NCBI GenBank assembly: GCA_017394705.1 | Contig: JAFPXH010000008.1 | Coordinates: 1-44,888 of the forward strand | Direction: 5' to 3' | Source: Paludibacteraceae bacterium | Lineage (GTDB): Bacteria; Bacteroidota; Bacteroidia; Bacteroidales; Paludibacteraceae | DNA: 44,888 bases | Part shown: piece after piece, positions 1 to 5,993 of the stretch | How positions within the stretch are numbered: position 1 is the first letter of the stretch | How the letters are laid out: each line of letters opens with the position of its first letter | Translations under genes and position numbers: made by a program | The notes under the pieces: generated by a model | Seen by the model: the letters and a program-made list of their open reading frames with translations, nothing else | Databases searched by the model: none | What the model was told of the DNA's origin: nothing

Positions 1-186
1 GTTGGCTTGCGCCTTTTTCTGCCAAAGGTTTTGCTGGTGTTCATACCATGCGGCGTCGTATTCATCTACTACAATACCGCGGATTTCTTGGGGCTCCTGC
101 GTTTCCGGATGCGTGAACGCTTGTAGTGTCCCGATGCAGCCAAGCGAAAGAACAACGGCTGCAAGAATAATGATTTTCTTCTGCAT
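1..186 (-). CDS. Exported hypothetical protein, N-terminal part only
   Basis: An open frame starts at an ATG at 184-186 and runs off the left edge, giving 62 residues. The N terminus is a typical signal peptide (MQKKIIILAAVVLSLGC, then a TLQA-F signal peptidase I-like site). A lipoprotein is less likely because the residue at -3 of the cysteine is Ser. The mature start is acidic and rich in Trp, Gln and Tyr (EYDAAWYEHQQNLWQKKAQ), which loosely resembles the starts of TPR-like Bacteroidetes exported proteins. I do not recognise the family. It lies downstream of the esterase gene and its terminator, so it probably has its own promoter in 187-294, although I could not find a convincing TAnnTTTG box there. 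Confidence 0.7.
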   Translation of the reverse strand, partial: MQKKIIILAAVVLSLGCIGTLQAFTHPETQEPQEIRGIVVDEYDAAWYEHQQNLWQKKAQAN

Positions 187-294
187 AAGTTTGTATTTTA
201 TCGGTTTCTATTCAGTGTTTGAGTGCGCTCTCACTACTGCATACACCGATAACTGCAAATCGTTCATTCTTGGTGCAAGAACAAAGAAACAAAA

Positions 295-325
295 AAATTG
301 CAGAATTGGCACTTTTCTGCAATTT
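295..325 (-). terminator. Intrinsic terminator after the esterase gene
   Basis: A perfect 11-bp inverted repeat (AAATTGCAGAA / TTCTGCAATTT) has a 9-nt loop. Read on the minus strand it is followed by a run of T (plus-strand A run at 291-297). It starts 24 nt past the esterase stop codon, so it probably closes the minus-strand unit that includes genes from 3428 down to 349. Confidence 0.8.
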
Positions 326-348
326 CATTTTACAATTAAAGTACATTT

Positions 349-1050
349 TTACTTGATCAGTGCCTTGATGCACCAAGCAAAAGCACGAGCGAGGCGAAGA
401 TGTGGAGTGACGAAATGACCACCTTTTTCCCAAACGAGCGTGCAATGGTCGGAACCTATTGTGCGTTGCAGATGATCATACTCCCAGCGGACATTTGTGC
501 CCACTTGCGCGATGGCTTTGTTCTTGGTGATCTCTTCGCGGTCGCCGAGACTGAGATAGACATAGCGTGCATACACCTCATGCGCGTCAGAGAAGCCTTT
601 CCATGCCACAATCCAAAGCGATGGAGAAGCGGCTGCAACAGCGTCAAAGCACTCCTCTTTGCAGACCGCCCAACGTGCAAATAGACCAGCTAACGAGTAC
701 CCTCCCAACACAACAGGTAACTTGCCATATCGCTCAAATATGTACGGCATTAGATGTTCTGTGATAAAGTCCAATGTCTCAAAAGCATGGTCACCAACCG
801 ATTGTCGCAGAGAGATATTCGGGTCATGCCACGGCGTGAGTTCGTCTTCCCAATCGCTTATCGCAAGCCCCGCAAATACAAACGGCACATGCACCGCTTC
901 TCTGATCGCCTCTATCTCCGTATCCAGCGTAGCATCTTCATGCTCACCCACCGGCTGAATGAGTAGCACTTGCGGCTGCTCGTCTGCGTAAATGACGCAC
1001 TTCTTAGCTGCTATTATTTCGCGGATTTTGGGCATTGGTCTAAATCCCAT
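349..1050 (-). CDS. Alpha/beta-hydrolase, putative esterase
   Basis: A 233-residue protein with a serine-hydrolase nucleophile elbow GGYSLAG (Ser119). Candidate triad partners are Asp170 in SLGD and His212 in GGHF, spaced as in putative esterase / enterochelin-esterase-like folds. There is no signal peptide, so it is probably cytoplasmic, and the substrate cannot be deduced. The start at 1050 gives MGFRPMPKIR; an internal Met at 1035 is equally possible, and no clear Shine-Dalgarno sequence decides. It follows the FMN-barrel gene by 19 nt and is probably the last gene of the same transcript, closed by the hairpin at 295-325. Confidence 0.75.
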   Translation of the reverse strand: MGFRPMPKIREIIAAKKCVIYADEQPQVLLIQPVGEHEDATLDTEIEAIREAVHVPFVFAGLAISDWEDELTPWHDPNISLRQSVGDHAFETLDFITEHLMPYIFERYGKLPVVLGGYSLAGLFARWAVCKEECFDAVAAASPSLWIVAWKGFSDAHEVYARYVYLSLGDREEITKNKAIAQVGTNVRWEYDHLQRTIGSDHCTLVWEKGGHFVTPHLRLARAFAWCIKALIK

Positions 1051-1069
1051 ACGCTACAATTTACTCATA

Positions 1070-1534
1070 TCAGAACGTCACTTTGCGTTCGGGAGCAGAG
1101 AAAGAGCAGAAACGAGCGGTAGCATCCTGGATATAAAGCACAGCCATGTTGTCATCGTCGGCGCGATACATCGATTTCAGCTCTTCGTTGCGGTTCAGAA
1201 ACTCCTCCTTGACAGCCAGCGTCTCATCATTCACCAGTGTGCCGCTCAGACGCATCCACTCTGCTCCGGATGGCTTGAGTGCGCAGATCTCAAACTTGCC
1301 GTTGGCAGCCATCTGTTTAAATACATCTTTGCGTTTGCCGGTCATAATATACAGACGTCCGTCGATGATTTCCGACACACCAAACGGCCGTACACGCGGT
1401 TGGTCGCCATCTACTGTGGCGATGAAGAATGCACTGCATTCCTTCAGGTACGCTTGTACCTCTTTCATGTTGTCTTGCATAAGTTGTTCGTTGATAAGTA
1501 TAACTTCGTGGTTCTCAAATTGCTTGTCTATCAT
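1070..1534 (-). CDS. Pyridoxamine 5'-phosphate oxidase-like FMN-binding protein
   Basis: A 154-residue protein with the split-barrel pattern of small PNPOx-like proteins: an N-terminal helix, then AFFIATVDGDQPRVRPFG, then GRLYIMTGKRKDVFKQM, then FEICAL and a WMRLSGTL strand. Relatives bind FMN (or F420 or haem) and are often annotated as general stress or nitroimidazole-resistance-like proteins; the substrate here is unknown. The Met at residue 19 (MQDNMKEVQAYL) matches the usual start of the family better than the first Met, so the true start could lie about 54 nt downstream. It sits between a small ORF and the esterase on the same strand. Confidence 0.8.
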   Translation of the reverse strand: MIDKQFENHEVILINEQLMQDNMKEVQAYLKECSAFFIATVDGDQPRVRPFGVSEIIDGRLYIMTGKRKDVFKQMAANGKFEICALKPSGAEWMRLSGTLVNDETLAVKEEFLNRNEELKSMYRADDDNMAVLYIQDATARFCSFSAPERKVTF

Positions 1535-1585
1535 GATGATAGAGACGGGTTGAATGGAATATCAAATCGCTAATTTCTAACTTCT

Positions 1586-1699
1586 TTAGTGTCCTCTCAC
1601 AAACTGCCCTTCTGGCTGGTATTCAAGGAAACAACTATCCTCCTGCTGCTCCTCGTCTATCGCTTGTTGTTGCTGCACTATGTACTCGTCGTATGTCAT
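1586..1699 (-). CDS. Small 37-residue protein coupled to ybjQ
   Basis: The ATG overlaps the TAA stop of the YbjQ gene in the arrangement TAATG (1697-1701), which suggests re-initiation. The product (MTYDEYIVQQQQAIDEEQQE...FLEYQPEGQFVRGH) is acidic and very rich in Gln and Glu, has no membrane segment, and has a single Cys. I do not recognise it. The coupling and sensible composition argue for a real gene, but its short length leaves this open. Confidence 0.5.
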   Translation of the reverse strand: MTYDEYIVQQQQAIDEEQQEDSCFLEYQPEGQFVRGH

Positions 1700-2019
1700 T
1701 AGTCAATCACAACGGCTGTGCCGCTGATGGAAATCATAATCATGCTGTTGGCTTGGCCCATCGTCTCATAGCCAAAGCTAACTCCCACGATGGCATTGGC
1801 GCCCAGTTTCTCGGCGCGCTCGCGCATTTCTTTCTGCGCGGTCTCGCGTCCTTCGAGCATAGCCTTTTCATAACTGTCGGTTCGTCCTCCGAAGAAATCT
1901 CGAAGCGACGCGCCAAAGTCCTTCAAAAAATTCATGCCAAAGATAACCTCTCCGGAAACAAGACCTTTGTACTCCTTAATGGTGTGACCTTCGATGGTCG
2001 GTGTTGTAGTAACTATCAT
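1699..2019 (-). CDS. YbjQ / UPF0145 family protein
   Basis: A 106-residue protein with the whole family pattern: MIVTTTPTIEG at the start, YKGLVSGEVIFG, an RDFFGGRTDSYEKAM helix with repeated charged residues (AQKEMRERAEKLGANAIVGV), and a C-terminal hydrophobic strand (ISGTAVVID). The family forms ring-like oligomers and is often called a heavy-metal-binding domain protein, but its function is not established. No signal peptide. It is followed by the coupled 37-residue ORF. No TAnnTTTG box is visible directly upstream, so it is probably read from the permease promoter. Confidence 0.9.
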   Translation of the reverse strand: MIVTTTPTIEGHTIKEYKGLVSGEVIFGMNFLKDFGASLRDFFGGRTDSYEKAMLEGRETAQKEMRERAEKLGANAIVGVSFGYETMGQANSMIMISISGTAVVID

Positions 2020-2043
2020 ATTTTTGTTTATTTAATCTATGTT

Positions 2044-2241
2044 CTATTGAGGCAGGACAACTCCGGGGAGACGCTTCACAAGCGGACCTTCTACATCGAA
2101 TGGCAGCCCTGTTTCTGCTAAAATCGCAAGGAACGAGCGGATAAATCGCTTCAGTGGACGAACCAACTCAAAGCTGATGCAGAAACGGTCGGTAAGCGGT
2201 ACTACCTCTAAGATCAGACTCGTCGAGTCATAATAATTCCG
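2044..2241 (-). other. Open frame without a start codon, probable continuation of the 2228-2458 gene
   Basis: After the TGA that ends the 2228-2458 gene, the +1 frame stays open for 61 codons and reads like protein (DSTSLILEVVPLTDRFCISF, then FELVRPLKRFIRSFLAILA) up to a TAG at 2044-2046. It contains no ATG, GTG or TTG that could start it. Either it is a 3' exon reached by a +1 shift at TTA-TGA-C, or the gene carries a frameshift mutation or assembly error. I do not recognise the joined product of about 137 residues. Confidence 0.45.
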
Positions 2242-2458
2242 TTAATTTATCTTCCCGAATAATCTGTGGTGCACTCTTACCCGCTAACACTAACACTTTC
2301 TTTCCGTTGCGGTAAATATGCAACTGCCGCGAACGAACGACAGCCATCAGCGTCGGGTCGGTCTCTATTTGCTCTCGGATAGTGCGATATTCTCCGTCCG
2401 GGGCAAATAACTTTCGGTGCAAGTGACCGCACATATTTGTTGTGTCTATATGTTTCAT
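2228..2458 (-). CDS. Small hypothetical protein following the permease
   Basis: A 76-residue frame starts 1 nt after the stop of the FecCD permease, so translation is likely coupled. The product (MKHIDTTNMCGHLHRKLFAP...RQLHIYRNGKKVLVLAGKSAP) is soluble, with a His/Cys-containing N terminus and a predicted beta hairpin, and belongs to no family I recognise. It stops at TGA followed by C, and coding potential continues in the +1 frame to 2044, so the functional product may be longer. Its position where a FecCD operon normally has its ATPase gene is notable, but it has no Walker motif. Confidence 0.6.
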   Translation of the reverse strand: MKHIDTTNMCGHLHRKLFAPDGEYRTIREQIETDPTLMAVVRSRQLHIYRNGKKVLVLAGKSAPQIIREDKLTELL

Positions 2459-2459
2459 T

Positions 2460-3428
2460 CTACTTATTCTTGAGAATAATCCAAATAATTACCGGTGCGC
2501 CAAAGAGTGCGGAAACGGTAGAGATAGGCAACGGATAGACGAAGAGCGAACAGAGCACGTCACATAGCAGTAATAGACATGCGCCTATCAATGCGGATGC
2601 TGGTAACGTCAAACGATGGTTAGATGAGCGCAGTATGCCTCGCGCTATATGCGGCACGGCCACTCCTATAAAAGCTATCGGGCCGCAGAATGCGGTCACT
2701 CCACCGGCAAGCAGACCGGTCGCTAACACTATAAACAGACGTGTACGCTCTACATTGATGCCTAGCCCACGCGCATAATCCTCTCCTAACAACAGACCAT
2801 TCAGCGGTTTTAATGCCAGCAATACAAACAGTGTTCCGATTAATAGTATTGGCACCAACAACTGCATATCATTCCATCCCACACTGCTGAGCGAGCCTAA
2901 AGTCCAGACAATAAACAGCTTGAGGGCATCAGGATTAGCAAAATTTTGCAACAGACTAACCAACGCACCGGCAATCGAACCGAACATCAAACCGACAATC
3001 AGCAGGCTCACATTATTCGTCACACGACGGCTGACAACCAGCACCAGAAGTAATACAAGCGTTGCACCAAGGCATGCGAAAAGAGGCAAACCTATCGATA
3101 ATCCGCTAACCAAGACACCACTAATACCGGATAGCATGGTTAGAAATGCAACACCAAGGCTCGCTCCGGACGAGACACCCAGCGTGTACGGACCGGCTAA
3201 CGGATTACGAAACAGCGTTTGCATAATCAAACCTGCTATAGACAACGCGGAACCGGCCATAATTGCTGTCAGTGCCTTCGGCAAACGAATCGAATGAAGA
3301 ATCATTTGCTCCATCATATTCAGCTCTCCAAACGGCCACAACCATACACTGCCGCTGCATACGTCCAAACCGAATAAAAGCACTAAAAGAGCACCTAAAC
3401 CGACAAATATTGGGATGTTTTGCTTCAT
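2460..3428 (-). CDS. FecCD/BtuC-type ABC transporter permease
   Basis: A 322-residue polytopic membrane protein with the conserved FecCD landmarks: RLPKALTAIMAGSALSIAGLIMQTLFRNPLAGPYTLGVSSGAS near the N terminus, the cytoplasmic coupling region GEDYARGLGI, then GGVTAFCGPIAFIGVAVPHIAR and a C-terminal GAPVIIWIIL. The family imports iron-siderophore, haem or cobalamin with a periplasmic binding protein and an ATPase, neither of which is in the window. I chose the start MKQNIPIFVG because an upstream in-frame Met (3467) would lie inside the promoter; the chosen ATG sits only 8 nt after the TACCTTTG box, so the mRNA would be nearly leaderless. Confidence 0.88.
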   Translation of the reverse strand: MKQNIPIFVGLGALLVLLFGLDVCSGSVWLWPFGELNMMEQMILHSIRLPKALTAIMAGSALSIAGLIMQTLFRNPLAGPYTLGVSSGASLGVAFLTMLSGISGVLVSGLSIGLPLFACLGATLVLLLVLVVSRRVTNNVSLLIVGLMFGSIAGALVSLLQNFANPDALKLFIVWTLGSLSSVGWNDMQLLVPILLIGTLFVLLALKPLNGLLLGEDYARGLGINVERTRLFIVLATGLLAGGVTAFCGPIAFIGVAVPHIARGILRSSNHRLTLPASALIGACLLLLCDVLCSLFVYPLPISTVSALFGAPVIIWIILKNK

Positions 3429-3436
3429 TTGCGCTG

Positions 3437-3468
3437 CAAAGGTACACTTTTTTTTGCACATTTCCAAA
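3437..3468 (-). promoter_or_regulatory. Bacteroidetes promoter for the permease unit
   Basis: Minus-strand -7 box TACCTTTG (3437-3444) and -33 box TTTG (3465-3468) with exactly 20 nt between them. It interlocks with the panB promoter on the other strand: each -33 box lies inside the spacer of the other. Confidence 0.85.
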
Positions 3469-3484
3469 AATTGTTGTACCTTTG
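3453..3484 (+). promoter_or_regulatory. Bacteroidetes promoter for panB
   Basis: Plus-strand -33 box TTTG (3453-3456) and -7 box TACCTTTG (3477-3484), spacing 20 nt. The leader to the panB ATG would be about 15 nt. Confidence 0.88.
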
Positions 3485-3506
3485 TGCGCTTTTTTGTTCA
3501 AATGAT

Positions 3507-4322
3507 ATGTCTGTACATGTTCAAAATACGCGGATGACGACCGCTAAATTGCGTCAGATGAAGGCCAACGGAGAGAAAATAGCCATGTTGACCAGTTATG
3601 ATTTCACCCTTGCCTCGTTGGTTGATGAAGCGGGCATTGACATGCTTCTCGTGGGCGATAGTGCCAGCAACGTGGTTTGCGGCAATCAATACACGCTCCC
3701 TATCACGGTGGATGAGATGATTTTTCTAACCAAAGGTGTCGTTCGGGCAGCTCAGCATGCGCTTGTTGTATGCGATATGCCATTTGGCAGTTATCAGGTT
3801 AGTGAAGAAGAGGCGGTGCGCAATGCCATTAAGATCATCAAAGAATCCGGCTGTGATGCTGTCAAACTGGAAGGAGGAGAAGAGATTTTACCGGCCATAC
3901 GCCATATGATCCAGGCCGGCGTTCCTGTTATGGGTCACCTCGGATTAACGCCGCAGAGTGTCAATCAGTTCGGCGGTTACGGCTTGCGCGCGAAAGAAGA
4001 CGCAGAGGCCGCAAAACTGATGCATGATGCTAAACTGCTGGACGAGGCAGGATGTTTCTCTATCGTATTGGAGAAAATCCCTGCTGCCTTGGCAGAGAAA
4101 GTGACCAAAACGGTCTCGTGTCCTGTCATCGGTATCGGAGCGGGAAATCAGTGCGATGGCCAAGTGCTCGTACTGCACGATATGCTCGGACTTAACCAAG
4201 GATTCAAACCAAAATTCCTACGCCATTTTGCCGCCCTGGCGGGCGAAGTGAAAGAGGCTGTGAGCAGTTATATCGGTGCCGTAAAAGACAGCAGCTTCCC
4301 GTCCGAAGAGGAAAGCTACTAA
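3507..4322 (+). CDS. panB: 3-methyl-2-oxobutanoate hydroxymethyltransferase
   Basis: Ketopantoate hydroxymethyltransferase, the first step of pantothenate synthesis, which transfers a hydroxymethyl group from 5,10-methylene-tetrahydrofolate to 2-oxoisovalerate in the cytoplasm. The 271-residue length is usual. Visible landmarks are KIAMLTSYDFTLASLVDEAG, LVGDSASNV with the Mg-binding Asp, DMPFGSYQ, VKLEGG, MGHLGLTPQSVNQFGGY and the CPVIGIGAGNQCDGQVLVLHD signature. The start at 3507 (MSVHVQNTRMTTAKL) fits the family and lies just after the promoter; an upstream in-frame Met at 3420 lies ahead of the promoter and is rejected. It is a single-gene transcript ending at the shared hairpin 4353-4381. 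Confidence 0.96.
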   Translation: MSVHVQNTRMTTAKLRQMKANGEKIAMLTSYDFTLASLVDEAGIDMLLVGDSASNVVCGNQYTLPITVDEMIFLTKGVVRAAQHALVVCDMPFGSYQVSEEEAVRNAIKIIKESGCDAVKLEGGEEILPAIRHMIQAGVPVMGHLGLTPQSVNQFGGYGLRAKEDAEAAKLMHDAKLLDEAGCFSIVLEKIPAALAEKVTKTVSCPVIGIGAGNQCDGQVLVLHDMLGLNQGFKPKFLRHFAALAGEVKEAVSSYIGAVKDSSFPSEEESY

Positions 4323-4352
4323 ATAATAAATCACAAATTACAAATCACAAAT

Positions 4353-4381
4353 AATAAGAGGGCCTTCGAAGCCCTCTTATT
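4353..4381. terminator. Bidirectional terminator between panB and the deacetylase
   Basis: An 11-bp stem (AATAAGAGGGC / GCCCTCTTATT) with a 7-nt loop lies between the convergent stop codons at 4322 and 4382, with T-rich sequence on both strands. A second copy of the right arm (GCCCTCTTAT) occurs at 4387-4396 inside the deacetylase 3' end. The preceding 4326-4352 is a low-complexity run built from AAATCAC / AAATTAC units. Confidence 0.85.
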
Positions 4382-5005
4382 TTATAGCCCTCTTATTTCG
4401 TAACCTTCTTTTTGTAGCCATTCTATAACTTGAGGCAATACCGCCAACATCCGTTCATTCGACTTCAGCGAGTCGTGAAAATTGATGATACTGCCCGGAC
4501 GGACTTGCATTTGTATCTTACGTAGCATTTGTTCCGGTGTGACAGACGCATTGTAATCTCTGGTCAGTATATCCCAAAAAATCAGCCGATAACCCATCCT
4601 ATGCAACGCTATGCGTTGATGCAACGTTGCCTTGCCATAAGGCGGTCGGAATAAGAGATTCGTGGAGGAAGGAGACAGCGGTTGAGCGGCCATCGTTACG
4701 GCGCATTTCTCTACATTCGCCATGTATTCCTTAAACGGAGTGCGCCAACCTTTCAGATGATTATACGTATGATTGCCCACCGAATGTCCGGCTTGCACAA
4801 CCTGTGTATATACATCCGGATGCTTGTCTATGTTCTCGCCTACCATAAAAAAAGTGGCCTTGAGCGAATACTTCGCTAAAATGGCTAACACCTTTGGTGT
4901 TACTTCCGGTATAGGTCCATCGTCGAAAGTGAGATAAACAGCCTTACCCGTACGGAACTCGCCATACGGGTAAAGGTACTGCCATGTATCTCTGAGTTTT
5001 ACCAT
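4382..5005 (-). CDS. Polysaccharide deacetylase (NodB domain)
   Basis: A 207-residue carbohydrate esterase family 4 protein. Motifs in order: TFDDGP (Asp28 base, Asp29 metal ligand), HSVGNHTYNH (His79 and His83 metal ligands), FRPPYGK, FWDILTRDYN and IINFHDS. Family members remove N- or O-acetyl groups from peptidoglycan or polysaccharides. No signal peptide is visible, which is common in short Bacteroidetes members but leaves the compartment uncertain. The start overlaps the last 7 nt of the ROK kinase gene, so the two are co-translated, and it is the last gene before the bidirectional terminator. Confidence 0.9.
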   Translation of the reverse strand: MVKLRDTWQYLYPYGEFRTGKAVYLTFDDGPIPEVTPKVLAILAKYSLKATFFMVGENIDKHPDVYTQVVQAGHSVGNHTYNHLKGWRTPFKEYMANVEKCAVTMAAQPLSPSSTNLLFRPPYGKATLHQRIALHRMGYRLIFWDILTRDYNASVTPEQMLRKIQMQVRPGSIINFHDSLKSNERMLAVLPQVIEWLQKEGYEIRGL

Positions 5006-5955
5006 GCCAACGAAGACGCGCCTAAAATGGCTGCATCACTGTCTTTGAGTATGGATATAGAAACAGGTATCTTTCCCTTCCATATCGGCATTAGATTATC
5101 GTCCAGCGCCTCGCGAATCGGGTCCATAATCCAGTGACCGGACTTGGTTAAACCACCGAATAAGATGATGGCCTCAGGACTGGAGAAATGAACAAAGTCT
5201 GCCAGTTTCTGTCCTAATAAATGACCTGTATAATCGAAAATCTGTTTGGCGACAAGGTCTCCTTTCTCTGCGGCATCGAATACATCTTTCGATGTAATAT
5301 GGTCTATATCAGCCACTTGACGAAGCAGTGTGGGTTGTGTCGTTGCCGTAACAATCTCTTTGGCGGTCCGCGCTACGCCGGTGGCTGATGCATATGCTTC
5401 TATACACCCTTTCTGGCCGCAACCGCAAAGACGTCCGTTGCCGGTATGGTCTATCTTACAATGCCCTAACTCGCCGGCAAAACCGTCATGACCGTATAAT
5501 AACTTGCCGTCTATAACGATACCGCTGCCTACACCCGTTCCCAACGTGATAACGATGAAATTCTTCATTCCGCGGGCACTACCATAAATCATCTCTCCCT
5601 GCGCTGCTGCATTCGCGTCATTGGTGATTGTGCATTTAACACCCATTCGTTCGCTAATCAGTTTGGCAAACGGAACTACACCTTTCCACGGCAGGTTGGG
5701 CGCCTGCTCAATACAACCCGAATAGAAATTCGCATTCGGAGCACCGCATCCGACTCCTACAATGTCACTCATATCCAGACCCTCGTCTGCCACCAATTGT
5801 TTGAGACCTGCGCACAGCACATCGCAGTATTCATCTATATCCGGATACTGCTGAGTAGGAAGACTACTACTGCGTAATACTTGACCTTCGTCATTTACCA
5901 AACCGAACTTGGTGCCGGTACCGCCCAAGTCGATTCCCAAAGCGTACTTTTTCAT
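4999..5955 (-). CDS. ROK-family sugar kinase (glucokinase-like)
   Basis: A 318-residue protein with the N-terminal ATP-binding motif GIDLGGTGTKFG, the catalytic/sugar-binding region TNDANAAAQGE, the phosphate loop LGTGVGSGIVIDG, the sugar-binding GELGH and the zinc motif CGCGQKGCIEAYAS. The family phosphorylates glucose, N-acetylglucosamine or related hexoses; the GELGH plus zinc cysteines suggest a true kinase rather than a ROK repressor, and there is no N-terminal helix-turn-helix. It lies between the DPP IV gene and the deacetylase, with a 38-nt AT-rich gap upstream that has no promoter box. Confidence 0.93.
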   Translation of the reverse strand: MKKYALGIDLGGTGTKFGLVNDEGQVLRSSSLPTQQYPDIDEYCDVLCAGLKQLVADEGLDMSDIVGVGCGAPNANFYSGCIEQAPNLPWKGVVPFAKLISERMGVKCTITNDANAAAQGEMIYGSARGMKNFIVITLGTGVGSGIVIDGKLLYGHDGFAGELGHCKIDHTGNGRLCGCGQKGCIEAYASATGVARTAKEIVTATTQPTLLRQVADIDHITSKDVFDAAEKGDLVAKQIFDYTGHLLGQKLADFVHFSSPEAIILFGGLTKSGHWIMDPIREALDDNLMPIWKGKIPVSISILKDSDAAILGASSLAW

Positions 5956-5993
5956 GATAATATAAAATTAAAAATCTTCAATCTAAAATTTAA

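Noticed and set aside
2-418. Plus-strand open frame at the left edge
   Set aside because: The minus-strand frame at 1-186 has a clear signal peptide, and the plus-strand frame also covers the terminator hairpin at 295-325.
3429-3467. Upstream in-frame Met as start of the FecCD permease
   Set aside because: The segment contains the promoter -7 box, and the shorter start matches the family's N terminus.
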